A DNA stretch of 36,631 bases from Deltaproteobacteria bacterium (GTDB taxonomy: Bacteria > Myxococcota > Polyangia > Haliangiales > Haliangiaceae). Position numbers and translations under genes: made by a program. The DNA is taken from contig JAGSPR010000038.1 in assembly GCA_018262455.1 (NCBI GenBank), forward strand, positions 1 to 36,631, in the 5' to 3' direction. Numbering within the stretch: position 1 is the first letter of the stretch; each line of letters opens with the position of its first letter. Of the stretch, positions 19,814-27,875 are shown piece by piece. The notes under the pieces are model-generated. The model was not told where the DNA came from, did not search any database, and was given only the letters and a program-made list of their open reading frames with translations.

Positions 19814-20560
19814 CTAGGCCCCTCCGAGCGGGTCATGGGCGCCGATCAGCCGCTCGGCATGTGCGTGATCGGCCGGCGTGTCGACGTCCTGCCAGAAGTC
19901 GTCCCCGATGTCAGCGATCCATGCGCGACCCTGCTCCGCCAGCCGGCGCACCCCATCGGACAACGAGCAGTCCCCGCGCTCCTGCTGGAGCTCGCCGAGG
20001 ACCTCGAGCAGGCGAGGAGTGACGGAGAACACCCCGCAGTCGATCCGATCGTAGGTCGGGATCGTCTTGCTGATCTCGACGATCCGCCTGCCCTCGCTGC
20101 GCACCTTCGTGGCGTCGTCGATGTCGAGCACGTCGTGGATCCGCGGATCGGTCGCAAGATAGAGGTCCGCCACGGTCAGGTCCTGGGTGGCCACGAGGCG
20201 CGCGATCGAAGGCGTATAGATGTGATCGGCCATGGACAGCACGAACGCACCAGCGAGGCCGCGGCCACCGACCAGCACCGAGATGCCGTTGCTCTGCTCG
20301 TACTCCGGGTTGTGCTCGAACGTGACGTCGAGGCCCGCCTCGGAATAGCTCGGATCGCCTTCGACGGTGTCGCGGACCAGGTCGGCCATGAAGCCGGTGA
20401 CCACCACGACCCGATTCACGCCGGCCTTCGCGAGCGTCAGGATCGTCCGCTTGATCAGCGGGACGCCGGCGACACGATGCAGTGGTTTGGGGAGGTCGTC
20501 GTCGGAGGCGCGCAGGCGAGTGCCTTTGCCCGCAGCGAGGATGACAGCTTGGCGAATCAT
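19814..20560 (-). CDS. inositol-1-phosphate cytidylyltransferase-like enzyme (CDP-inositol synthesis)
   Basis: A 248-residue nucleotidyltransferase with all catalytic motifs: LAAGKGTRLR (8-17), Lys26 in LPKPL, NPEYEQSNGISV (84-95), MADHIY (110-115), DDATKV (148-153), DCGVF (174-178) and FWQDVDTPADH (222-232). The MxDHIY, DATKV and WxDVDTP combination is what I associate with IPCT, the enzyme that makes CDP-inositol in di-inositol-phosphate-producing archaea and bacteria; other sugar nucleotidyltransferases differ here. Start ATG 20560 directly precedes the glycine loop; a longer in-frame start at 20638 would overlap the upstream gene. It lies in an operon with an AlkP-type membrane protein, two FkbM methyltransferases and a flippase. 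The two phosphatidyltransferases of DIP-synthase type in the same island (10533, 15196) are candidate partners. Confidence 0.8.
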   Translation of the reverse strand: MIRQAVILAAGKGTRLRASDDDLPKPLHRVAGVPLIKRTILTLAKAGVNRVVVVTGFMADLVRDTVEGDPSYSEAGLDVTFEHNPEYEQSNGISVLVGGRGLAGAFVLSMADHIYTPSIARLVATQDLTVADLYLATDPRIHDVLDIDDATKVRSEGRRIVEISKTIPTYDRIDCGVFSVTPRLLEVLGELQQERGDCSLSDGVRRLAEQGRAWIADIGDDFWQDVDTPADHAHAERLIGAHDPLGGA

Positions 20561-20603
20561 TGAGCTTGGCTGTTCTGTCACAGAATGGCGGTCACGAGCG
20601 GAA

Positions 20604-22391
20604 TCAGTCCAGCGTTGGTCGGTCCCGCCTCGTCGCATGTGCCGCGAACACGATCAACTCGGCAGCAAGAGTCAGCGCTACGTTGAGCGCCGCGCAAGCG
20701 ACGGCGACCTCTACCGCAGGAATGAGCACGAGCCGTAGCGGACCTGGGAGATTGCCGTACGGTGCCGGGAAGTACGCCCACAGGATGCCGGCCGGGATCA
20801 TCGTCAGCATCAGGCCGGTCCAGGCGATGCCGTTGGCCGCCGAGAGCCGCTGGGCGAGCGTGCCCTGGTGGCGCAAGGCCCACAGGCTCGCGGCGACCTG
20901 CACCACCGTGCCGGCGATGCCGTACTTGATGAGGGCGGTCGCGATGTGGCCCGACGCCGGCACGAGCGAGGGCGAGAACCGCTGCCCGAGCGTTCCGATC
21001 AGCGTGTAATAGACGACGAAGAAGGTCGGGACGCTGACGAGCAGCACGCGGAGATCGAGCTTGAGCACGCGGCGACGGATCAGTAGCCAGGCGAGCAACG
21101 TCGCGAACACGACACCGCCGGCGACGAGCGCGAGCCGGACGGCACGATCCTCGAGCAACTCGGCGTCGCCACGCGCCTCCGAGGTCGCGACCACCGCGCG
21201 CGTCCGGACGAGCCTCACCTCATCGGCGGCGAGCCGCCGGGCGCGGGCGTCGGGATCGAGCTCGAGCAGCTCGGTGAGCGTGCGGCCGAGACCATGACCG
21301 GGCGCGGGGATCCCGAGCAGCGCGGCGATCGTGGGCGCGACATCGATCAGCCGCGCGTCGTAGGCGCTGCCGTGGACGTCGATGCCAGCACCCGCGAGGA
21401 TGAGCGGGACCGAGAGCACCTCGGGCTCGGTGCCGCCGTGGCCACCCGGGTCTGTGTGTCCGTGATCCGCGAGCACGATGATCGTGTCTTGCGTGAGGTC
21501 GACGCGAGCGAGCACGCGGGCGAGCGCGTGATCCGAGATCTCCGCGGCCTCGCGGTACTCGTGGCTCTCGGCGCCGTAGCCGTGGCCCGCCGCATCCACG
21601 GCGCCGATCAGCAGGACCACGAGATCTGCATGGCCCGCGACGAGAGCGGTGCCTGCCTCCGCGAAGCCACCCGGCCACGGCGCGAACCTCGCATCGTCGA
21701 ACGGCGAGCTCAGCTTGGCGTCGAGCCCGCGCGGGGCTTCGACCGACAGCGGATCGACGATCGCGTCGATGTCGAATGGCGGATGCTCGATCTCTTCGGA
21801 GCCATCGCTCGCGGCGACTGACTCGCTGTGCCCCGGACCGGATGCCACCGAGGGGCGCAAGAACAACGACGGGATCAGGGCGGAGTCGGATGCGTAGGCG
21901 ACCATGAGGCCCGCCGCCTTCGCGCGATCCATCAGCGAATCGAGCGTGACGGGCGTGTCATGGAAGTTGGTCCTCACCCCGCTCGCCGACGGTGGCACCC
22001 CGGTCAGCATCGACACGTAGTTCGGCCGCGAGTAAGTCGGATAGTGAGATTGCGCCTCGAGATCGAGGCCCCGCCGCCGCAACTCGTCGAGATACGGGAG
22101 CTGGTAGGACCGACCGAGGCCCAGACCATCGATGATCACGAGGAACGTGCGACGCGTGAGCCGCGCGGTGTGAGGATCTCCGATCTCTGGCTCGATCGAG
22201 GCGAGCGCGGGATTGGCCAGCTCGAGATCGCGCATGAACGATGCACCCGAGGAGCCCGCCTGGACCGCAGCGATGGCGCCGAGCACGAGCAGCGTCAGCG
22301 CGGCCGCGACGACCTGGCGTGTCGGGGCGGTCTGGCGACGCTGCGGCGGGGTCAGCCCGGGCAGAGATCCGTCCGTCGCCTTGAGCCGCAT
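20604..22391 (-). CDS. membrane alkaline-phosphatase-superfamily phosphodiesterase/phosphotransferase
   Basis: A 595-residue protein with an N-terminal TM anchor (residues about 26-45), a periplasmic catalytic domain and about five C-terminal TM segments. Metal and nucleophile sites of the type I phosphodiesterase/GPI-ethanolamine-phosphate-transferase group are visible: IIDG (Asp88), PTYSRPNYVSMLTG with Ser121 as the probable nucleophile, DAAGHGYG, LADHGH and GGHGG. Relatives hydrolyse phosphodiesters or transfer phosphoethanolamine to lipid-linked glycans at the outer membrane face. Catalytic domain plus C-terminal TM bundle resembles the PIG-N/O/G arrangement rather than a soluble NPP. It heads the minus-strand operon running to the flippase (16453), which suggests addition or removal of a phospho-alcohol on the exported product. 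Start ATG 22391 follows a GGGGA ribosome site. Confidence 0.8.
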   Translation of the reverse strand: MRLKATDGSLPGLTPPQRRQTAPTRQVVAAALTLLVLGAIAAVQAGSSGASFMRDLELANPALASIEPEIGDPHTARLTRRTFLVIIDGLGLGRSYQLPYLDELRRRGLDLEAQSHYPTYSRPNYVSMLTGVPPSASGVRTNFHDTPVTLDSLMDRAKAAGLMVAYASDSALIPSLFLRPSVASGPGHSESVAASDGSEEIEHPPFDIDAIVDPLSVEAPRGLDAKLSSPFDDARFAPWPGGFAEAGTALVAGHADLVVLLIGAVDAAGHGYGAESHEYREAAEISDHALARVLARVDLTQDTIIVLADHGHTDPGGHGGTEPEVLSVPLILAGAGIDVHGSAYDARLIDVAPTIAALLGIPAPGHGLGRTLTELLELDPDARARRLAADEVRLVRTRAVVATSEARGDAELLEDRAVRLALVAGGVVFATLLAWLLIRRRVLKLDLRVLLVSVPTFFVVYYTLIGTLGQRFSPSLVPASGHIATALIKYGIAGTVVQVAASLWALRHQGTLAQRLSAANGIAWTGLMLTMIPAGILWAYFPAPYGNLPGPLRLVLIPAVEVAVACAALNVALTLAAELIVFAAHATRRDRPTLD

Positions 22392-22475
22392 TCCCCAGAA
22401 TACCTCGCTGGCAGCCAGCGGCCAGCCAGCGATCGCGAGCTCCCCCCAAGCTCCGGACTGTATGCCGCGAACCTA

Positions 22476-23504
22476 CTAGCCCGCTTCCTTGCGAAGCGCC
22501 ATGACCTGCTCGGGCGAGCCGAGAACCACGAGCGTCATCCCCGGCCCGATCTTCTCGCCCGCGTCGGGGTTGTACGTCCACGACGTGTTGTCACCGCCGC
22601 GCACCGCGAGCACGGTCATCCCGAATCGCTCGCGGACGCGGGCATCCCTCAGCGTCGTGCCGAGCGCGGCCGCGCGATCTCCGAGCCGGATCTCCTCGAT
22701 CCGGAACGGCGCGCGCCGGTCGCGCAGCATGTCGTCGAGGAAGCGCACCACCGCAGGGCGCAGCATCTCCGAGACCAGGCGCATGCCGCCGATGAAGTTC
22801 GGCGACACCACGGCGTCGGCACCCGACCGCTTGATCTTTTCGACGTGCGAGAGCTCGGCACAGCGCGCCACGATCCGCGCGCTGGGGTTGGCCTGGCGAC
22901 ACGACACCGTCAGGTAGAGGTTGTCCTTGTCCGACGACAGCGCCACGACCATGCCGCGCGCGACGCCGAGGTTGCACTGATTCATGACATCGTCGTCGGT
23001 GGCGTCACCGACGATGTAGGTGAAGGCGGCCTTGGGGAACTTCTCGGCGATCTCGCGGAGCTCGTGCTCGTTCTTGTCGATCGCGATCACCGCCACGCCC
23101 GTGGTGAGCAGCTCCTCGATCACGTTGCGCCCCGTCGATCCCGCTCCGCAGACGATGATGTGGTCCTTCATACGTTTCATCCGTTTCTTCATGCGCGACG
23201 CGTGGAGGACGTTGCGAAGATCTCCCTCGATGATGAACGCGGTGATCGTCGAGGCGAAGAACACGAGGATGCCGGTGCCGAACACGAGCAGGATCATCGT
23301 GAACCCGCGCGCGTACTGAACCTTGTCCATCCCCTCGAGAACCTCGCCATAGCCTACGGTCGTGACGGTGATGACCGTCATGTACAGGCAGTCCGCGAGC
23401 TCCCACCGGCCTTTGCCGATGAAGTAGTAGCCCACGGCACCGCCGATCACCACGGCGAGCAGCGCGATGAAGCCGGTCAACATTCGCTTTCCGAGCGACG
23501 GCAT
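22476..23504 (-). CDS. two-TM potassium channel with RCK (TrkA-N/TrkA-C) domain
   Basis: A 342-residue MthK-like channel. TM1 (about 8-30) is followed by a pore loop with the filter TVTTVGYGE (46-54) and TM2 (about 66-92). A basic linker (RMKKRMKRMKDH) leads to the RCK domain with the Rossmann motif VCGAGSTGRNV (118-128) and acidic IAIDKNE. A TrkA-C-like domain at the C-terminus ends with GPGMTLVVLGSPEQV. It would conduct K+ and be gated by a ligand (nucleotide or Ca2+) at the RCK. An in-frame ATG at 23561 would add 19 residues and make the start codon share CATG with the divergent dehydrogenase start. I prefer ATG 23504, which leaves a 55-base promoter region, though the longer form is possible. 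Confidence 0.88.
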   Translation of the reverse strand: MPSLGKRMLTGFIALLAVVIGGAVGYYFIGKGRWELADCLYMTVITVTTVGYGEVLEGMDKVQYARGFTMILLVFGTGILVFFASTITAFIIEGDLRNVLHASRMKKRMKRMKDHIIVCGAGSTGRNVIEELLTTGVAVIAIDKNEHELREIAEKFPKAAFTYIVGDATDDDVMNQCNLGVARGMVVALSSDKDNLYLTVSCRQANPSARIVARCAELSHVEKIKRSGADAVVSPNFIGGMRLVSEMLRPAVVRFLDDMLRDRRAPFRIEEIRLGDRAAALGTTLRDARVRERFGMTVLAVRGGDNTSWTYNPDAGEKIGPGMTLVVLGSPEQVMALRKEAG

Positions 23505-23559
23505 GCAGGCGGCCCACGATAGCGTATTTGCGGCCTCCGATTTGCGGTAGACCTGCGCC

Positions 23560-25110
23560 ATGCAGCTCCTTGGCAGCTACCTGTCCGGCTCGTGGTCGCA
23601 AGGCTCGGGATCGCGGGCCACGCTCGTGAATCCCGCCACCGAGGCGGCGATCGCCGAGGTCTCGACCGCCGGCCACGATCTCGGTGCGGCCTTCGCATAC
23701 GCCCGCGGCGTCGGAGCCCGCGAGCTTGGCGCGTTGACGTTCGCCCAGCGCGGAGCGCTGCTCGGCGCGCTCGCCAAGGCGATCCACGGGGCACGCGAGG
23801 AGCTGATCGCGCTCGCGGTCGCCAACGGCGGCAACACCCGGGGCGACGCGAAGTTCGACATCGACGGCGGCGGCGTCACGCTGTCGCACTACGCGGAGCT
23901 CGGAGCCCGGCTAGGCGCCGCGCCCTTGCTGGGCGACGGCGAACCGATCCAGGTCGGCCGCACCGCGCGGATGGGCGGCCAGCACGTGTGGGCCCGCCGC
24001 CAGGGCGTGGCCGTGCACGTCAACGCGTTCAACTTCCCGGGGTGGGGCCTGTGCGAGAAGCTCGGGCCTGCCCTGCTCGCCGGCATGCCGGTGATCACCA
24101 AACCTGCCACGGCCACCGCGCTGGTCGCGCACCGGATGGTCGAGCTGTTCGCCCCGCTCCTCCCCCCGGGCGCCCTGCAGCTGCTCGTCGGCCCCGCGGG
24201 TGCGCTGCTCGATCACACGGGTCCGGGCGACGTCGTCGCGTTCACCGGCGGCAGCGCCACGGCCCGGATGCTGCGCGCGCACGAGCGCCTCGTCGCCCAA
24301 TCGGTCCGCCTCAATGTCGAGGCCGACAGCCTCAACGCGTCGGTCCTCGGGCCCGACGTCGAGCTCACGAGCGAGACCGGCGCGCTGTTCCTCGCCGAGG
24401 CCGTGCGCGACATGACGCAGAAGACCGGGCAGAAGTGCACCGCGATCCGGCGCGTGCTCGTGCCCGCGGGCCGCGAGGCCGACGTGTTCGAGGCGCTGCG
24501 CGACCGGCTCGGGGGAATCGTCGTCGGAGATCCCGCGAACGAGACCGTCCGCATGGGCCCCCTCGCCACCGCGCAGCAGCTGCGGGACGTTCGCGAAGGC
24601 ATCGCGCGCCTCGCCGCAGAGACGGCGAGTGTGTTCGGCGGGACCGGCGAGGTCACCCCGCTCGATGCGCCGGCCGGCAAGGGCTACTTCGTCGGACCGA
24701 TCGTGCGTTCGACGCAGACCCCGATGACCTGCACGCCACTCAACGACCACGAGGTCTTCGGACCGGTGCTCACCGTCGGGACCTACGACGGCACCGCGGC
24801 GTTCGCGGCCGCGTTCATCGCCCGCGGCGAGGGCTGCCTCGTCAGCTCGGCGTACTCTGACGATCGCGACTGGGTGGCGAGCTTCGTCGGCGCTGCGTCG
24901 GCGTGGGCCGGGCGGCTCTACCTCGGATCGGCGAAGATGGCGGCACAGAGCCCTGGCCCCGGCACGGTGCTGCCGTCGCTGACCCATGGTGGCCCCGGGC
25001 GCGCGGGTGGAGGCGAGGAGCTCGGCGGAGAGAGAGGCCTCCACCTCTACATGCAGCGGACCGCGCTCGAGGGTGATGCCAGCATCCTCAAGTCGCTGCT
25101 CGGCGGCTGA
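23560..25110 (+). CDS. BoxD/PaaZ-type aldehyde dehydrogenase
   Basis: A 516-residue NAD(P)-dependent aldehyde dehydrogenase. The opening SYLSGSW, the DIDGGGVTLSHYAELGARLG segment, HVNAFNFPGWG (catalytic Asn158), FTGGSATAR, LNVEADSLN (Glu254) and GQKCTAIRR (nucleophile Cys293) follow the pattern of the PaaZ dehydrogenase domain and of 3,4-dehydroadipyl-CoA semialdehyde dehydrogenase (BoxD). Its length fits BoxD rather than the two-domain PaaZ, which has a C-terminal hydratase. No other benzoyl-CoA or phenylacetyl-CoA degradation gene lies in the window, so the pathway is unconfirmed. It is divergent from the K+ channel and convergent with the unknown gene at 25118, with seven bases between the stops. 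Confidence 0.85.
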   Translation: MQLLGSYLSGSWSQGSGSRATLVNPATEAAIAEVSTAGHDLGAAFAYARGVGARELGALTFAQRGALLGALAKAIHGAREELIALAVANGGNTRGDAKFDIDGGGVTLSHYAELGARLGAAPLLGDGEPIQVGRTARMGGQHVWARRQGVAVHVNAFNFPGWGLCEKLGPALLAGMPVITKPATATALVAHRMVELFAPLLPPGALQLLVGPAGALLDHTGPGDVVAFTGGSATARMLRAHERLVAQSVRLNVEADSLNASVLGPDVELTSETGALFLAEAVRDMTQKTGQKCTAIRRVLVPAGREADVFEALRDRLGGIVVGDPANETVRMGPLATAQQLRDVREGIARLAAETASVFGGTGEVTPLDAPAGKGYFVGPIVRSTQTPMTCTPLNDHEVFGPVLTVGTYDGTAAFAAAFIARGEGCLVSSAYSDDRDWVASFVGAASAWAGRLYLGSAKMAAQSPGPGTVLPSLTHGGPGRAGGGEELGGERGLHLYMQRTALEGDASILKSLLGG

Positions 25111-25117
25111 CCAGACG

Positions 25118-25828
25118 TCAGGGCAGGGTCGGCGGCCGACGACGTACCACTGCCGGCGAGTCGGGATCCGGATCGAGCATCGGCAGCAGGTTCGCCAGCT
25201 CCCTCGCGACTTGACGGCAGCGGTGCCGCACGAAGTCGAGCGCGTACGGCTCGGAGAGCAGCACCACGAGAGCCGCGTCGTACCAGAAGCTCATCGCGTA
25301 GGCATCGGGATCGATCACCTCGCCGTGCGAGCTGTTTGGTGCGTGAGTGGCGAGCGCGCGACGCGCAAGAAACGGCCAGCGCGAGCTCTCGAGCTCGTCC
25401 GGAGGACGCGCGCACGCGACGAGCTGGGTGCCGCGAGTGATGAACGCATTGCTCGCCCGATCGATCGTCGCGAGCCCCTTCATGTACGACTCGATGCGAT
25501 CGCTGACGCGGCCGCTCGACGGGACCGGCGCACCCGCCGACACCAGCATCTCGGGCAACCGCGAGACTTCCCAGCGCCGGCGGATCGCTCGCAGCTGCCG
25601 GGTGATGCGATCGAATGCGGCCTCGACGTCATGCTCCCGGTTGGTGCGCGTGGGCAACTCGACCCGGAGGTACTCGCCACCGCCGAGCGCGAGCGTGCGG
25701 GCGGGCACGCCGGTTCGCATGTCGTCGTGCTCGACGATCCGCGCCGAGACCGCGCCGACCTCCTGCACCAGCTCCCGCAGGACTTCGCGGACCTCGTCTT
25801 CGAGCCCGGTGGGCGTGCCCTCGCTCAC
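25118..25828 (-). CDS. unknown protein, translationally coupled to the upstream gene
   Basis: A 236-residue soluble protein of no recognised family. It has a charged N-terminal helix (LEDEVREVLRELVQEVGAV), then a mixed alpha/beta region, and a segment NAFITRGTQLVACARPPDELES that vaguely recalls the Roadblock/LC7 fold; I would not rely on that. It has no signal peptide or TM segment. I start it at GTG 25828 because GTGA overlaps the stop of the upstream gene (25825), giving tight translational coupling. An ATG at 25939 would overlap that gene by more than 100 bases. The two proteins probably act together. Its stop is seven bases from that of the convergent dehydrogenase. Confidence 0.65.
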   Translation of the reverse strand: MSEGTPTGLEDEVREVLRELVQEVGAVSARIVEHDDMRTGVPARTLALGGGEYLRVELPTRTNREHDVEAAFDRITRQLRAIRRRWEVSRLPEMLVSAGAPVPSSGRVSDRIESYMKGLATIDRASNAFITRGTQLVACARPPDELESSRWPFLARRALATHAPNSSHGEVIDPDAYAMSFWYDAALVVLLSEPYALDFVRHRCRQVARELANLLPMLDPDPDSPAVVRRRPPTLP

Positions 25829-26523
25829 GCGGGGCGGCCCGCGGACTGATCGATCAGCGTCGTGGCGATCATCGTCGTTGGCTGGGGATAGAACAGGTAG
25901 TTCGCGATCGACGGATCCCCCGCGAACAGATCGCGCCACGTGCCCGCGTGGAAGCCGGGCGGGGCATGCGCGATCTCGCCGAAGTCGACGTGGAGCAACT
26001 CGTAGGCAGGCAGCACGGCGACGAGCTTCTGCATCCGGTGGAGCAGCGGCGCGTCGTAGACCCCCGCGCGGGGCGACTCGCGGACCAGGAAGCGACCGTC
26101 CGGCGCGCGCATCAGATCGATCGCCACCTGCTGGACGGCTGCGAGCCGGGCGCGGTGGCTGATCACGAGCCGGAGGTACAGCTCCTGAACCAGGTCAACC
26201 CCGTGCCACTCGGCGGGCGCGGCGACGCCGTGATCCCGAACCTGGACGATGCACGGAGGCCGGCCGAGGCAGAGCGCGTAGATGAAGTCGCAGGGCTCGG
26301 AGTCGTCGCCCGGGCGAACGAACGTCGCGGCGTTGAGCTCGGTCGCCAGCTCGTCGGCGAGGCCGGCCAGCTCGTCAGGCGGCAGCCCGCCGTCGTCGCC
26401 CTCACAGGGCTCGCCCCAGGTCCGGGTCGGGTACAGGCGGTCGAGGGCCTGATCCACCTGCTCCATCATCGCGCCTTTGCGATGGTCGCAGCCGACCTTG
26501 CTCCCACAGTTCGTGCAACCCAT
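25825..26523 (-). CDS. unknown protein with N-terminal CxxCx5CxH motif
   Basis: A 232-residue soluble protein. It begins MGCTNCGSKVGCDHRKG, where Cys3, Cys6, Cys12 and His14 could bind zinc or an iron-sulfur cluster; the rest is helical and Leu/Val rich. The C-terminal half contains YELLHVDFGEIAHAPPGFHAGTWRDLF. No known family is recognised. Start ATG 26523 is well placed, since the Cys motif begins two codons later. Its stop overlaps the GTG of the next gene (25828), so the pair is probably co-translated. It lies 62 bases downstream of lysC on the same strand but has no evident link to lysine or threonine synthesis. Confidence 0.65.
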   Translation of the reverse strand: MGCTNCGSKVGCDHRKGAMMEQVDQALDRLYPTRTWGEPCEGDDGGLPPDELAGLADELATELNAATFVRPGDDSEPCDFIYALCLGRPPCIVQVRDHGVAAPAEWHGVDLVQELYLRLVISHRARLAAVQQVAIDLMRAPDGRFLVRESPRAGVYDAPLLHRMQKLVAVLPAYELLHVDFGEIAHAPPGFHAGTWRDLFAGDPSIANYLFYPQPTTMIATTLIDQSAGRPA

Positions 26524-26585
26524 GTGTGTCGTGGCTCCTGGCTGGCTCCAGGCGACTCTACTCGATGAACGGCCCCGCGGGCAGG

Positions 26586-27830
26586 CTAGAGTCCGGCTCG
26601 CTCCGCCGGAGGCAGTGACAGCCCGAACCCTTCGTGGAGCACCCGCACCGCGAGCTCGGCGTACTTGCGCGCGATCACGCAGGAGATCTTGATCTCGCTC
26701 GTCGAGATCAGCTGGATGTTGATGTTCTCGGTGGCGAGCAGCTGGAACATCCGCTTGGCGACACCCGCGTGCGAGCGCATGCCGACGCCGACCACCGAGA
26801 CCTTTGCGATCTCGTCATCGAACGTGACCCGCTCGCCCCCGGCACCCACGAGATCGGGGACCTTGTCCTTGAGGATGTCGACCGCACGCTTGCGGTCACC
26901 GCGCGGGACCGTGAACGTCAGGTCCGTGGTGCCGTCGTAGGCCTGGTTCTGCACGATCATGTCGACCGAGATGTTCGCATCTGCGAGCGGCGCGAACAGC
27001 TTGCCGGCGACGCCGGACGTGTCCGGCAGATCCTCGCAGGTGATCTTGGCTTCGTCCTTGGCGACGGTGACCCCCGAGACGACGACTTTCTCCATGGCAA
27101 TCTCCTCGGGGACGACCCACGTCCCCTGGGCATCGGAAAAACTGGAGCGAACGTGGATCGCCACGCCGTACTTCATACCGAGCTCGACCGAACGCAGCTG
27201 GAGAACCTTCGCGCCGAGCGACGACAGCTCCAGCATCTCCTCGTAGCTGATCCGGTCGATCTTGCGCGCCGTCGGCACCAGGTTCGGATCGGTGGTGTAG
27301 ACCCCGTCGACATCGGTGTAGATCTCGCAGACATCGGCGCGGAGGGCGGCCGCGATCGCGACGCCCGTGGTGTCGGAACCGCCGCGACCGAGCGTGGTGA
27401 TATTGCCCTTCTCGTCGACGCCCTGGAATCCCGCGATCACCGCGATCTCCCCGGCCTCGAGCGCGTCCTTGATCGGCTTGGCATCGATCTCGACGATGCG
27501 CGCGCGAGAGAACGAGCTGTCCGTGAGGATCTTGCACTGGTGGCCGAGGAACGACCGCGCCTTGCCGCCGGCGGCGCGGATCGCGAGCGCGACCAGGCCG
27601 ACCGAGACCTGCTCGCCGGTCGACACGATCACGTCTACCTCGCGGTCGTTGGGATCGTCGTGCAGCTCGCCCACCAGCTTGAGCAGCCGGTTGGTCTCCC
27701 CCGACATCGCAGACACCACGACCGCGACCTGGTGGCCTTCCCGCACGCTGGCGAGACAGCGCGCTGCCACGGTCTTCATCCGCTCGATCGAGCCAACGGA
27801 CGTGCCTCCGTACTTCTGAACGATCAACAC
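26586..27830 (-). CDS. lysC: aspartate kinase
   Basis: A 414-residue enzyme that phosphorylates aspartate, the first step to lysine, threonine, methionine and diaminopimelate. GTG start; the N-terminus [13 protein letters not shown] carries the ATP-site Lys and KYGGTS signature. [10 protein letters not shown], the [22 protein letters not shown] loop region and [12 protein letters not shown] follow the family order. Two ACT regulatory domains occupy residues about 262-405 ([19 protein letters not shown] in the second). The length fits the ACT-containing alpha/beta-type kinases. An ATG at codon 246 (27095), preceded by GAGGAG, coincides with the place where the separate beta subunit starts in Bacillus-type enzymes. 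It is divergent from cutA, with 45 bases between them. Lysine and/or threonine feedback is expected from the ACT domains. Confidence 0.95.
   Translation of the reverse strand: MLIVQKYGGTSVGSIERMKTVAARCLASVREGHQVAVVVSAMSGETNRLLKLVGELHDDPNDREVDVIVSTGEQVSVGLVALAIRAAGGKARSFLGHQCKILTDSSFSRARIVEIDAKPIKDALEAGEIAVIAGFQGVDEKGNITTLGRGGSDTTGVAIAAALRADVCEIYTDVDGVYTTDPNLVPTARKIDRISYEEMLELSSLGAKVLQLRSVELGMKYGVAIHVRSSFSDAQGTWVVPEEIAMEKVVVSGVTVAKDEAKITCEDLPDTSGVAGKLFAPLADANISVDMIVQNQAYDGTTDLTFTVPRGDRKRAVDILKDKVPDLVGAGGERVTFDDEIAKVSVVGVGMRSHAGVAKRMFQLLATENINIQLISTSEIKISCVIARKYAELAVRVLHEGFGLSLPPAERAGL
27102..27107 (-). promoter_or_regulatory. candidate internal ribosome site for an aspartokinase beta subunit
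   Basis: GAGGAG on the reverse strand, six bases before an in-frame ATG at 27095 (codon 246 of 414). It would yield a 169-residue regulatory fragment. The same bases encode a conserved Glu-Glu, so they may be there for the protein alone. Confidence 0.45.
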
Positions 27831-27875
27831 GGCCCGAGACGCTACACGCGGAGACCTCCATGGTACAGCGCCGGC

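Noticed and set aside
3854..22391. A proven 2-aminoethylphosphonate biosynthesis cluster
   Set aside because: Two PhnW-like enzymes and a PntC-like cytidylyltransferase are suggestive, but PEP mutase and phosphonopyruvate decarboxylase are absent from the window, so a phosphonate product cannot be claimed.
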